Shown here: positions 13,065-23,170 of the stretch, in pieces
Position numbering within the stretch: position 1 is the stretch's first letter
Layout: each line of letters starts with the position of its first letter
From: Chlorocebus sabaeus
Lineage: Eukaryota; Chordata; Mammalia; Primates; Cercopithecidae
Length of the DNA: 64,000 bases
Reading direction: 5' to 3'
Assembly (NCBI RefSeq): GCF_047675955.1
Contig: NC_132904.1
Location: 83,333,447-83,397,446, forward strand
Position numbers and translations under genes: made by a program
The notes under the pieces: generated by a model
What the model was told of the DNA's origin: nothing
Database searches by the model: none
What the model saw: only the letters and a program-made list of their open reading frames with translations

Positions 13065-13640
13065 TTCCACATCCATTCCTCCTCTTTCTGATGACAGTAT
13101 CCATATTTACTGGATCCATATTTACATCCTCCCATATTTACTGGGAGGATCTATATTCCCTTTATTCCAAGTCAGATGGTGTGGGTGACCCTACCTTAAA
13201 CCCTATTTTAACTCCAGGGGTGGGCTCTGACTGGCTTTAATTACTGGTGATTGGTTTTGGTTGGGGACTGGGAAGAGCGAATCTAATCAGAGTCAATAAG
13301 GCAGAAGGATTCGCTTTCTGAGGCGTCAGAGAAAGAGTCTTTTCTCTTCCACAAGAGCTACCAGAAAAAAGTATCTTTCTATTCCTGGATGATGTGGTGT
13401 GAGAACAGGAGATGGAGGACTGTGGCAATAATGAGGTGAGAGACTTCACTGGCTAGAGCTTGAGGATGAAGCTGACCTTGCAGAGGCAGAGTAGAGAGCC
13501 AGAGAGAATCTGCATCTTGAGCAACGCCATCTGGGCTTCTGGTTCAACCCTTCCTCTAGATTCTTTAAAGGAGCCTTTGTGGGCTTAAGCCAGTTTGTAT
13601 TTTCTAATGCTTACTAGCGAAGTAATTCAAGGTGATAACA
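13065..13640 (+). repeat. Possible old L1M-like 3' end
   Basis: The block with 'tgggctctgactggctttaatta', 'ggatgaagctgaccttgcagaggc', 'gaatctgcatcttgagcaa' and a closing 'gggcttaagccagtttgtattttc' resembles L1ME-type 3' ends. Weak call. Confidence 0.3.
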
Positions 13641-13939
13641 AACACCTTGAACACTTTGGAAAGTGGTAGTGTCCAAACAATTTGAGGTTTCTTTTGGAAA
13701 GAGCAGGAGTCCAATGTGATAGAGGTTGATTTTTTTTTCCTTAGCTGCTTCTATTAATTCTGCAGGAAACAATCACAATACTTCACATTATATAGTTGCT
13801 CCTACTTCTCAAAAACATCTTTTCCACACAGATTGCCTCACCTGAATTTCACAATCCAGAGTCAGAGCAATTATAAAACATTTTTTATTTTGCAGTAATT
13901 GTTATTCAGCACTTTCTACAGTTTAAAATATGATTTCAA

Positions 13940-14125
13940 GTTCAGTGATTCATTTTATTGTCATAATAACCAAATGAGATAGAAATGTTGAGTCTATCAT
14001 ATCTATTTTAGGCTGGAGAAAGTTAAGCCTCAGATAAGTTCAATGAGATGTGTGAGTTAATTTGAGGAGGTAGGGGGAGACAGGACTTAAATCTCAGTCT
14101 CGTGCTTCTATTTCTCTCACCCAAT
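13940..14125 (-). repeat. MIR SINE
   Basis: Reverse MIR: 'ttcattttattgtcataataaccaaatgagat', then 'gttaagcctcagataagttcaatgagatg', and 'caggacttaaatctcagtctc'. Confidence 0.65.
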
Positions 14126-14194
14126 CCTCTAAACCAAATATACTAAACTCCATTCCCAGAAACAAATACAAAAGGGCTAGCGGTGGGTTGAACT

Positions 14195-14345
14195 TGACCA
14201 AAGCATTGGAGATCTGGATTCCAGTGGCAGAGCCAGAACTAACTAGCTGGTGACCTTGGGCAAGTTTCCTTTGTCTTTTTTGTAAAAGAAAAGGTTTAAA
14301 CTAGGATCTCTAATGCTCCTGCAAGCTCTAAAATTTCTGTAAGTC
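14195..14345 (+). repeat. MIR SINE (MIRb-like)
   Basis: Forward MIR: 'gacttggatt'-like start at 14205, then 'tagctggtgaccttgggcaagtttc' and a 3' end of 'ctcctgcaagctctaaaatttctg'. Confidence 0.7.
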
Positions 14346-14384
14346 TAGAGTTTTCCGTCCTTTCTCTCAAATTAATTTTTTTCC

Positions 14385-14625
14385 CAGAATAATAATCACA
14401 ACCTTATTTATTCTCCCACTGGGTACCAGGCACTGTGCTAAGGTACCCCCATTTTCTACTCCCTTTTTCTCTTTAGATCTCACAACATTCCTGAGACAAT
14501 TATATCTCTTTTACAGATAAGGAAACCTGGACTCATGTAGGTTAAATGAACTGCCCCAGACCAGCAAAATTAGTAAGCATCAAGCAGAGAGCTGACCACA
14601 GGTCAGACTGACCGCGAGGATCTAA
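14385..14625 (-). repeat. MIR SINE, adjacent to the CpG island
   Basis: Reverse MIR: 'gggtaccaggcactgtgctaaggta', 'cttttacagataaggaaacctgg', 'gaactgccccagaccagcaaaattagtaagc'. It is the third MIR within 700 bp upstream (plus coordinate) of the island. Confidence 0.75.
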
Positions 14626-14862
14626 ACCTGGTCTATGTTGTTATTGCAGAAGAAATTAGGCTCCCTGCATTACTGGTCGCCTCTCTCCGCGCATAAAAGG
14701 GAGAGGAGGGACAAGAAAGCCAAACCAAGTCACAAGCCCCTGCAAGGCAAAAACAGAAAAACCGCTGGAAGGGCTGCCGGGAGGATCCTTTCCAGGTCCA
14801 GGGGGCGGGGCGCAATTTTCCGGCAGCCACGGGACCGCAACGCGGGCAGTCCTGCCCTCGGG

Positions 14863-14873
14863 CCCATTACCTT
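14863..14873 (-). other. ME3: Splice donor of ME3 coding exon 1
   Basis: On the minus strand the exon ends AACAAG and the intron begins GTAATG (intron GT at 14870-14869). This is a good 5' splice site and falls exactly after the conserved NPHLNK codons, so the intron is phase 0. Confidence 0.9.
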
Positions 14874-15053
14874 GTTGAGATGAGGGTTCCTGGTGACATC
14901 GTATCCGCGCTTCTTCAGGGGCACAGGGCGCGCCGGGCCGGGCTTGGAGTGGCAGCCTTGGGCGGGCGTGGAGGGTGCCCAGCGCGGGAGGGCGCCGCAG
15001 GCCCGGCCCGGCCAGGGAGCCAGCCGCGTGCCTGTCCCCAGCGCGGCGCCCAT
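14871..15053 (-). CDS. ME3: ME3 first coding exon: N-terminus of mitochondrial NADP-dependent malic enzyme
   Basis: Read on the minus strand, the ATG at 15053-15051 opens a 61-codon reading frame that ends at a splice donor. The peptide begins MGAALGTGTR and ends VTRNPHLNK. Residues 1 to about 45 are rich in Arg, Ala, Pro and Gly with no acidic residue, as expected for a cleaved mitochondrial presequence. Residues 46-61 (LKKRGYDV..NPHLNK) are the conserved start of the malic enzyme fold; I recognise this N-terminus as ME3 rather than cytosolic ME1 or mitochondrial NAD-linked ME2. The full enzyme oxidatively decarboxylates malate to pyruvate in the matrix, making NADPH; the catalytic and NADP-binding parts lie in later exons outside this window. 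The start has A at -3 and G at +4, a strong Kozak context. Length 183 bp gives a phase-0 exon end. An in-frame upstream ATG exists (see findings). Gene identity is recognised from memory of the family, with high confidence. Confidence 0.95.
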
Positions 15054-15068
15054 AGTCCTTGTGCAGAC

Positions 15069-15090
15069 CTGGCACGGGAGATAAAGCAAG
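15069..15090 (-). other. ME3: Candidate splice acceptor upstream of the ME3 start codon
   Basis: Fifteen bases before the ME3 ATG, the minus strand reads a pyrimidine-rich run (CTTTATCTCCCGTGC) followed by CAG and then GTCTGCAC. The AG is at 15070-15069. If used, the coding exon would start at 15068 and be joined to a non-coding first exon further upstream. Possible donors on the same strand are GCGCAG|GTGGGC (exon end 15434) and CCAG|GTGGC (exon end 15230). Splice-site reading is direct; use is inferred. Confidence 0.5.
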
Positions 15091-15832
15091 GTCAGGGCCT
15101 CCTTCCAGCCAGCCAGGACCCACGCGCGCTGCGGGGCACCGGGCCTGATCCGGGGACGCCCCCTCTGGGAGAGGGCAGGGGCTCCCAAAGGGTTAAAGGC
15201 TCCAGCCCCCGCCACTCCTCGGCTGCCACCTGGTCGGCTCCGTGCGGTGCGCCAGGCCTAGCCAAGAGCCAGGCAAAGCGAAACCAAGCCCTGGAAGCAG
15301 ATCCGGTGCGGGTGACAGCCGGCGCCACCCCCGCCCCCATCCCTGTGAAAAACAGGCGACTGCGCGGCGAGGGGTCCCCGAACCCTCAATCCCGCCTGGT
15401 GGCTTGCCTGGGTTCCCTCCTTCCCTGGCCCACCTGCGCTGCTCTGGGAGCTGAGGTCTACGCGGTCCCGCTGCGGAGCAGGCGGTGAGTCCTCTCCCGC
15501 CAATGGGTGGACCGCGCTGGCTGCCGCGAGCTAGCGGAGCTGGTGCGTTCCTGAAAGAGCGGTCCTACAACCTTTGTTCTCAGTGCCTGGCTTCCCCTGA
15601 GGACGCGCGTGGGGCGCCTCAGCACTGCGTGCACGTGGTTGTCCCCAGTGACAAGCAGCAGCTCAGAAGGCCCGCCTGAGACTCTCCATCTTGGCAAGAC
15701 TAAATGCACAGAGGGGGATTTGCGTTTGCTTTTAGGGGTCAGCATACCCTCGCACTCTCCCAACATTGGGGGAAGGGCGTGCCTTCAGGATTTGGAGTCT
15801 AAATCCTCAGGCATTCGGTGCTCAGAGCTGCC

Positions 15833-15975
15833 TTGTGCTGTCCGATAAAATGATATAATAGCCATTCGCCACGTGTGGCTATGTAAATGTAAATAAATTA
15901 AATAGAATAAAATTTAACATCCAGTTCTGCAGTCACACGAGCCACGTTTGAAGAGCCACTTGTATGCAGATACAG
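15833..15975 (+). repeat. hAT-Charlie-type DNA transposon fragment
   Basis: 'tgctgtccgataaaat', 'cgccacgtgtggctatgtaaat' and 'cagtcacacgagccacgtttga' match a common short non-autonomous hAT family that begins TGCTGTCCAATA. I cannot name the subfamily safely. It sits just outside the CpG island and contributes a CACGTG E-box at about 15871. Confidence 0.5.
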
Positions 15976-16139
15976 ACCAGTTCTGTTTTTGCAGATACTT
16001 CTATTGAGCGTCGTTGATATAGGAGCCACAGTTACTAAGAGGACTCCTGAGGACCCCATGGAGCTTGCCATGGGTTATTGGGGCCAGACAGGGATCTTGG
16101 GGTCCATCTAGCCCCAAACTTAATTTTATACTTTCTCCA

Positions 16140-16705
16140 CACCGTAGTCAGGAGATTCCTTTTAAAGCAAACACTTTGTTGTGTGTGGAATAAAATCCAA
16201 ACTTTCAGGACCTGCAAGATCTCCCATAAGCTGGCTCCTGCCAACTTCTTCAAACTTACCCTACTCTACTCTTTCCTTCTCACTGATCTCTGGCCATACT
16301 TCCTCCTCCCTGTGTCTTCACCCCACTCGGTTCCCTCCCACTGCAGGGCCTTTGCACTTGCTCTTGCCTCTCCTTGGAAGGCTCATCCTCCAGCCTTCCA
16401 AATCACTGCTTCATTCCCACCTCTCAGTTCTCCACTAAGTTGTCAACTCGAAGGCCTTTCCTCTATTCCATCCAACATCAGCCTGCACTAGGAACTATAG
16501 AGTGAAGGGGTTTTTCTCTTTAGAGAACTTAACAGTCAGTAGTGCACTTGTTTTTCTGATTGTTTACTGACTGTCTCCTGTCTAGAATGTAAGCTTCATG
16601 AGGTGAGGCTCTTTGCCTGTGAACCTGTGTGTCCTCACTGCCGAGCTCACTGCCTGGTATGTAGTTGCACTATAAATAGTTGCTGGGTGAACTGAGGGAA
16701 GTGAC
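16140..16705 (+). repeat. L2 LINE 3' segment
   Basis: Long, ordered match to L2: 'cccactgcagggcctttgcacttgctct', 'tctagaatgtaagcttcatgaggtgaggctctttg', ending 'tatgtagttgcactataaatagttgctgggtgaactga'. The reading frames of 85 and 137 codons here are L2 relics, not genes. Confidence 0.8.
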
Positions 16706-17249
16706 AGTCACTTTCATAAAGATCGTGAACCCTGAGACTTACTGACAGACAGGTGGCACGGTGCTCTGCTGATGCCCCTTCAAAGCTCCCCGTGCCAGCA
16801 TTAGCCCCGTTGTAAGTACCCAGCAGACATCATGGCACATAATGTGCTAAGGGCTGCTCCTGCTTGAGTTCAGGATTCCCTCATCCCTTCAGGAATAATT
16901 GTCTCCTCCTGCAGTCTCTCCCCTCCCTGTGTAATATCCAATTTGCAACTTGAATGATCTACATAAAATAGTTCTTTCCAAAACAGAATTACAATTACCT
17001 GGTAGGAAATAAGGATGGGGCAAAAATACAGCTTTCCAGGCCCCATCCATAAAGATTCTCATCCAGTAGGGTTTACATCCCTGAAGTCAGGTTTACTCTT
17101 GCACTGTATATTTACATAAGCTTATAAATGATTTTTTCTGCCTTAAACCAGTTTGTGTCAGATGTGTGATTGTGTGCAACCAATAGTATTAACTAAATCC
17201 TTTCAACACTATTTTTATATTGGCACTTATTCCCACCAGTCAAATAACA
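16706..17249. other. Non-repetitive flanking DNA
   Basis: No repeat, exon or RNA gene recognised. Confidence 0.5.
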
Positions 17250-17335
17250 TCTTTGGGGGGCAGAGATCATGTGTGTTCCCACCTTTGGTATCCAGTGCAC
17301 ACAAATAATTGGAAGCTGATTGTTGAACCAGTTTG
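17250..17335 (+). repeat. L2-like 3' fragment
   Basis: 'cagagatcatgtgtgttcccacctttggtatccagtgcaca' fits the L2 tail pattern. Confidence 0.4.
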
Positions 17336-17806
17336 CCTTTGCTGAATACAATGACCTTTCCCTCCCCTGGAGGGTATTTAATAGGTAACTTTAGTCATCT
17401 GAAACCAGGATGTAAACAACAAAGGTTTCCAAACAAATATAATTTTTATAGCATCAATTCACTAAAGCTTGTACAGTTTACATATAAAAGGCTCTCACAT
17501 GTCCTCACCTGTGGCCTATATTCTCTTAACCCAGGCATAATTCTACAACGTTGTTTTGTGTGTGTGTGTGTTTTCTTTGGTGACAGGAAAGGAAAGGTTC
17601 AAGGCAGGTCCACCAGGAACAGTGACAGAAGGCACTAGCGAGAGGAGGTGGCTTCTCAGTTCCATAGAGTTGTCCAGGGACCCAGGTTTTCTCTTTTGCT
17701 GCTGGGCTCTTCTTTAGGTGTTGCTTGCATCTACACAGCACTAATATCAGGTTAGCATCCCAGCCATGGAAAGGGGGAACAAGGAAACAGAGGGAAAGCA
17801 AATCTA

Positions 17807-17938
17807 TTTTTTTTTTTAAATTGAGACAGGGTCTCACTGTGTTATTTAGGCTGGTCTTGAACTCCTGGGCTCAAGCAATCCTCCTGCCTCGGCCTCCCAA
17901 AGTGCTGGGATTACAGGCGTGAACCTCTGTGCCTGGCC
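17807..17938 (-). mobile_element. Free left Alu monomer (FLAM-like)
   Basis: Only one monomer is present: T-run, GAGACAGGGTCTCACTGTG, 'cctcccaaagtgctgggatta', ending at the Alu head GGCCAGGCAC (rc). No right monomer follows the T-run. Confidence 0.85.
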
Positions 17939-18187
17939 AAAGCAATTCTATTTTATGGAAGTGACATGAAAGTTGTATATAGTTCTTCTACTCACATTCC
18001 ATTGGTAAAAACTAAGTCACACATTCACATCAAGCTACAGGGAGGGCCGGAAAATATTGTTTGTAGTAGGAAAGGCATGTATGTGCTCTACTAAAGCTCA
18101 GTGGGGAGTCTATTACTAAAAGGAAGAAGAGGAGAATGGTTCCTAGGGACCACTAACTAGAAGTCTAAATATAATACTCATTTTCTG

Positions 18188-18242
18188 TTGAAGTGCTTAG
18201 CCCGTAGTGGGTGCTCAGAAACTGTGAGCTGTTATTATTGGC
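18188..18242 (+). repeat. MIR 3' fragment
   Basis: 'gaagtgcttagcccgtagtgggtgctcagaaactgtgagctgttatta' is a MIR 3' end. Confidence 0.55.
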
Positions 18243-18629
18243 ACGTGTGGTTTCCATCTCTGCTTTCGTGGCAACTTCCTTACTTTTAGAGCTGAATATA
18301 GGATTTCAGAGACCAGGTTCAGAACCATGGAAACACTCCAGAACTTTTTCCAACTCTATACAACTCTGACTTCCTTAGCCAGCCAGGAAGTTGGCTTGTG
18401 ATCTGGTAATCTGGTCCAGCACTATACAGAACTAATGGGTCTCCATAATTTGTCTTGGCCTCTCTCCCTTCATATCCCATTTACTGACTTCTGCCATCGT
18501 TGTAATGATGCTTCTTGGGATGGCAGAGAAGGAATCGCATTCCATCCCCTCCGGCCAATGATTCTACATTCCAGGTATAGTTAATACTTTTGCTTTTCCA
18601 TTGTGATTACAGATTTAAATATCTACTTG

Positions 18630-18750
18630 TTTCCCTACTAGATTGTGAATTCCTTGAGGACTAGAACCACCATTTATAATTCTTTGCAGCTCCAGTACCT
18701 GGAAAAGTGCCTGGCACTGAGAATTAACTCAGTTTGTTGAATTAAATATA
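18630..18750 (+). repeat. L2 LINE 3' end
   Basis: 'ctactagattgtgaattccttgaggactagaaccacc' and 'cagtacctggaaaagtgcctggcactgag' match the L2 terminus. Confidence 0.7.
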
Positions 18751-19164
18751 ATTATGGTTCAAATTTGTGCATAACCTTCCAAGAAGTGGAATTGAAACTA
18801 AATTTGGTACATTGTTAAAAGGGCACAAAGTGGCTTCAAGTTAGATTTTTAACTCAGTCAGCTATCTTAAAACAAGATCTCTTATCTTCTGAAAGCAGAT
18901 AATGACCTTACACGTGGATTTTAAAAAGGAGGTGAATATAAAATTCATTATTTTTCAGTTAATCCCATTGCTTCACAAACTTACTCATATAACATTCTAC
19001 ACAACACTTAATGTTCATGATTGCCCCAAAGAACTCTTTAAATTCATATTGCTGCTAGTAATATTTGTAAACACTTCAACTCTATTATTATTATTATTAT
19101 TTGCAGCAAAGGAGAATTATGGGGATCATTTATTTCTTCCTAGTCTGCATACTCATCACTCTGC

Positions 19165-19380
19165 TTACGTGTCCTGAACTCTGGGCCTTTGCTCAGCAGT
19201 TTCCTCTGCTTCCAGCATCTGCCAGTTGAAGCCCTGTCTGTCCTTTACAATTCCACTCAAACACTACCTCCTCCAATGAGCCTCCCCTGAGTCCCAACCA
19301 GCAGCTTACCCTCCCTCCTTGATGCCCACAAACTCTGCTATTTGTATCTCGCCTATTTACTTTTATTGCACTTTTGAAAA
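19165..19380 (+). repeat. L2 LINE fragment
   Basis: 'ctgggcctttgctcagcagtttcctctgcttccagc' and 'cactcaaacactacctcctccaatgagcctcccctgag' fit L2 coding-region relics. Confidence 0.6.
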
Positions 19381-19394
19381 TCTCTCCTATTGTG

Positions 19395-19530
19395 CAAAAA
19401 GGCTCATAGAGGTGAACAGCTTTAAATCCAGATGGTCGGGATTCCACCAGTGAGTGACTTTGAGCATTTTATGTGACCTCTTTAAGCCTCATCATTCTCA
19501 TGGATAAAACTGAGATCCTAACATCACTTC
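19395..19530 (+). repeat. MIR SINE
   Basis: 'gaacagctttaaatccagatggtcgggattc', 'gtgacctctttaagcctcatcattctcatggataaaactgag' fit forward MIR. Confidence 0.55.
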
Positions 19531-19579
19531 TCACGTTGTTTTTGCGGGATTTATTTATTTATTTAAAATGCATTATAAC

Positions 19580-19700
19580 ACACACTTACCACCTACATGC
19601 CGGGCACTGTTCTAAACACTTTATAAATGCTAAGTCATTTACCCTCATGAGTTATTATGCCATTGTGCTCAGCTCCAGATCTACCTTTTTCTACTCTGGC
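19580..19700 (-). repeat. MIR SINE
   Basis: 'catgccgggcactgttctaaacactttataaatgctaagtcattta' is reverse MIR. Confidence 0.6.
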
Positions 19701-20189
19701 TTATAGCTGAAGCTTGGGGCCTACAAACCAGTTCTTTGGCAGCAGGGTTCCTGTTGATTTCTGCCAATAGGGGGCACTAGAGGGAGACTGAGTGCTGGAG
19801 AGGGGAAATTTTCTCCTTTCTGTTGGCTTACTGTTGGCTCCTTGCAGCATCCTCCCAGTAACAGCCATTTACCTGGCATCAGCCATAGGGCCCAGCCTCC
19901 AGCCCCCTTTCATAGCCTAGAATCAGGCTTCCCAGGCTTCTGCAGACTTAGCAGCAAGTCTTTTTCACCTCAGGTCCAGATTCTGATGGTCCAACCACTT
20001 CCCTTTGTTCCTCTAGCCCTGGGGATGGAAACTGCGTCCTCACGTCCTCACATTACCACCTGTGATTGCCTCAGCACCCCTTTTCTTCTCTTCCAGCCCT
20101 CCAGCACCTGGGAAACCAGTTCTTTATATCAACTTCCTCTTGTTGAGATATACTTTGTGTGGTTCTGTCTCCTCAACTGGACCCATCTG

Positions 20190-20300
20190 TTATAGATCAG
20201 TACCATTATTATCCTCATTTCACAAATAAACAAAATCCAGGGAAGTTAAATAACTCACCTGAAGTGGGCTGGGATTTAAATCCGGGCTCAGGTGCCATGG
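20190..20300 (-). repeat. MIR SINE
   Basis: 'accattattatcctcatttcacaaataaaca', 'gaagttaaataactcacctgaag', 'gctgggatttaaatccggg' fit reverse MIR. Confidence 0.65.
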
Positions 20301-20499
20301 TAGTCCCAGGACACCAGGGGCTCGTGTTTGTAAAGTGCTTGGTCAGGCCTGCTGCATGGCCAGCACTCAATGAACAGTGGTTGTCTGATCTCCAATCATC
20401 ATCCTCATCACCACTCTTCAGCCTTTCATCCTACCCAACACCTAGGACAGGGTGTGTGCAATCAATGCCTACTAAATTGAGTGTGATTACCTAAATATG

Positions 20500-22660
20500 G
20501 GAGGACTGTGGCATAGAAGGGGCTTGAGTTAGAAAAGGGCATGGAGGAGACAATGGGGCCGCGAAGCTTCTACATCCTTCTGACTCTTCCTTTGGAGTTG
20601 TTTCCAAGGTAACCGATTCTCCCTCTCTTCTTGACCCTCTCCCCACCTCCCTGCCATGCTTTCCCTGTCCTACGCTTTGGCTTCTTCTGTTTTTCTATTT
20701 ATTAAGTAGAAATAAACAATTCTCTGACATTCTGAAAATATCAAGCAAAACAAAAAGGCCATTTTGTTGGGTAGCAGAAAACATGTTTCTTATTTCTCTG
20801 TTGCATTACATTCTATTTCCCTATTCTTCTGTTGCATTGTCATAATTTTTAATACCCAATTTTAACAAGAAAATATTTTTTAAATATACCACATTCCTAA
20901 TAGAGGTGGTCCACGGGGTTCAGTTATCCCTGCAGAGTGTTATCACAAAATCACCTTGAATTGTTTGTTTATAAACTAGTTCAGGCTTCTGTTCAAGTCG
21001 TGGTTGCACCAAACATAATTGCTTCCGGAGAGAAGGATACAATAGACTGCATTACTCCTCAGACCCCCTGGCTGATTCTCATTTAGTCTGAAGCTAATTC
21101 TTAAGGCCCACTTATGTTCCTAGCCTGGCCAGCTCTTATTTTCGTGGCTGCTTTAGTCACAATTTACAATCCATTTTAGGCATGCCCCCCCACTTCTACT
21201 GCATAGTAGAAGTTCCAAGAAGGAAATATTATCCTCAATCAGAGTGACCAGGGAGAGAACTAGTAACCAGTACTTTTGGTGTATTTTCCAGGCCTCCACA
21301 TTTCCCAGAAGTTATTTTAAAAAATCTATTTTCTGTCCCTCTTGAAACACTCTATTCAAGAACTCAGTCCTCTGATAGCCACCGCACCACTTCTTCATTA
21401 TGCCCTGGGTTCCTTGGCCTCCTCCTGCCTCACACAAAAGTTAGACAAAAAGGCAACTGTTAGAAAAAGGCAAGATGCAGAAACAGAAAGCCATGGCAGC
21501 AGCTGCTGAGCTAAGCAGCTGATAAGGGGGAACAAATTTGTGCCCTTAGTGTGTTTGTTTGAAGGTCAGGGTGGTGGCCCAGCAGGATAGGGGTAGAGCT
21601 TTTTGTTCACGGTGTGATTTGCCCATCTGGCCCATTCAGCATCCCCTGGACAAGATGACCCCTGCCACCAGCTTCACTAGCTCCTCCATGGGCTCCAAGC
21701 TTGTTAAGCTGTAATGAGCATATCCTTGAGTTTCCTAATTAACTTTGCAACAGTCCTGACACACTTCCATAATGGGAAACAAAAATATTAATAGTTTTCC
21801 CTGTTGACAGTCATTTATTGGTGGGACAAAAATCATCGGTGATCTGGAGGAATCCTGGGGTTCTTACTACGATTTAGGTTATTTTTGATGTAAGTGTTTT
21901 CAGACTGTGTTTTCTATGTGTATAATTGGTGAGATGAAGACAGGCTGTTCCCAGTGCATTTGGGTTCTCTTCAGCTCTTTATCACCTCAATTGGTTTTTG
22001 TTTTCCCTTCTCACAGATTTAGCCACTTGACTCCCCCTCTCAGTCTGCATTTAGCCTCCCATCCCTTGGCCTGATTCACTGAGGATTCCCCCAAAGAGAT
22101 GCAGTTTGTTTCCTTGGCGTATTCACAGGGTTTGAGCTTCAGCTTGTGTAGTTTGTTATTGTAATGGATGTTTTCTGTGTCATCAGGCAGCCCACAGAGC
22201 AGGCATTCACTCAGCTGTGGAACCGAGCAAAGATTTTGACCACAAAGCTAATGTTTTTCCCTCCAGGTCATACCAATTGTTCACCAGAGGCACCTTATTT
22301 TCAGGGATACTTGTGCTTCTAAGAGCAGGTGGATTTAGTTCTCCTTAGCTTGAATTTTGGGTTTAGTATCAAATCGAAAAGACTGACTCACTAAGGCTAA
22401 AAAGTGGAGACTGATTAAGCAGCATACAGATGATACGGAGTGGAGAGGTATCTTTTTGCTTTTCAGGCATTGTAATTAGCTACACACTTTATTTACTAAT
22501 TTATTTGTGTTTTTTACAGGCTTGACACTGCTGTTGCAAAGCAGATTTTGAGATCTGAGCTCCAGTGGCATGTTATTTAACACTTTGATTTGCACAAGGC
22601 TATAAACTGAGGTTGTCATTTAAGGTTGTCGGCTCAGATTTTTGCCAGAATAATTTTCAT
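20500..22660. other. 2.1-kb stretch without recognisable repeats
   Basis: I find no Alu, L1, LTR, MIR or L2 signature and no convincing exon here, which is unusual for this window. It may be ordinary single-copy DNA or hold conserved non-coding elements; only cross-species alignment can tell. Confidence 0.45.
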
Positions 22661-22664
22661 GTTC

Positions 22665-22934
22665 TGGCCAAACAAGGTGGCTCACACTTGTAATCCCAGC
22701 ACTTTGGGAGGCCAAGACAGGGGGATCACTTGAGTTCAGGAGTTTGAGACCAGCCTTGGCAAAATCCCATCTCTACAAAAAGTACGTCTGCAGTCCCAGC
22801 TATTCAGGAGGCTGAGGTGGGAGGATCCCTTGAGCCTGGGAGATGGAGGTTGCAGGGACCAAGATCACACCACCACACTGAAATCTGGGTGACAGAGTGA
22901 GACCCTGTCTCAAAACAAACAAATAAATAATTTT
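22665..22934 (+). mobile_element. Alu J-like, internally deleted
   Basis: Alu from the left-monomer head to an (AAACA) tail, with about 30 bases missing at the mid junction (CTACAAAAAGTACGTCTGCA) and many substitutions. Confidence 0.93.
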
Positions 22935-22944
22935 ATGTTCTTTG

Positions 22945-23170
22945 TATAGTAGCTAGGAGCTTTCTCTTTAAAGTCAGATACATCTTGGTCTAGATCCCAA
23001 CTCTGCCACTCACTAGCTGTGTGATCCTGGGAGATTTACTTGATTTCTCTGAAGCTTAATTTTCTTATCTATAAAATGAAGATAACAATAATAGTGTTTA
23101 GTTCATAAGGTGGTTGTGAGGATTAAGTGCCTGGCACACAGCAGATCTTTAGTACTAAATATTACTATTG
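22945..23170 (+). repeat. MIR SINE, nearly full length
   Basis: 'tagatcccaactctgccactcactagctgtgtgatcctggg', 'tcttatctataaaatgaagataacaataatag', 'gtggttgtgaggattaagtgcctggcacaca'. Good ordered match. Confidence 0.85.

Larger units (their letters stand above)
1..14870 (-). other. ME3: ME3 intron following coding exon 1 (5' part, continues off the window)
   Basis: This stretch begins at the GT donor and runs leftwards to the window edge without a recognisable second ME3 exon (the continuation of the malic enzyme N-domain is not found on the minus strand). Content is repeats listed separately plus non-repetitive intronic DNA at about 1630-2945, 3020-3500, 3940-4920, 5851-8180, 9610-10640 and 10871-12482, in which I see no gene. 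ORFs in it, including a 132-codon one at 1742-2140 on plus and a 109-codon one at 6644-6973 on minus, match nothing I know and have no exon context. Confidence 0.85.
14680..15680 (-). promoter_or_regulatory. ME3: CpG island, probable ME3 promoter
   Basis: CG dinucleotides are dense here and scarce on both sides, where ordinary AT-rich repeat DNA resumes. The island contains the ME3 start codon. Visible elements are a GC box at 14801-14812 (GGGGGCGGGGCG on plus), another at 15328-15338 (CCCCCGCCCCC on plus, a GC box on minus), an inverted CCAAT at 15500-15504, and an E-box CACGTG at about 15633. No TATA box is placed convincingly for minus-strand transcription, which fits a dispersed CpG-island promoter. 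Exact start site cannot be seen. Island edges are judged by eye. Confidence 0.8.

Noticed and set aside
14656..15123. 155-codon minus-strand ORF overlapping ME3 in another frame
   Set aside because: Shadow of the ME3 frame in GC-rich DNA; only the frame with NPHLNK ending at a donor is supported.
14880..15488. 202-codon plus-strand ORF across the CpG island
   Set aside because: It lies opposite the ME3 exon; GC-rich DNA lacks stop codons by chance. Low-complexity A/G/P/R composition, no family resemblance.
16078..16491. 137-codon and 85-codon ORFs
   Set aside because: They fall in an L2 LINE relic.
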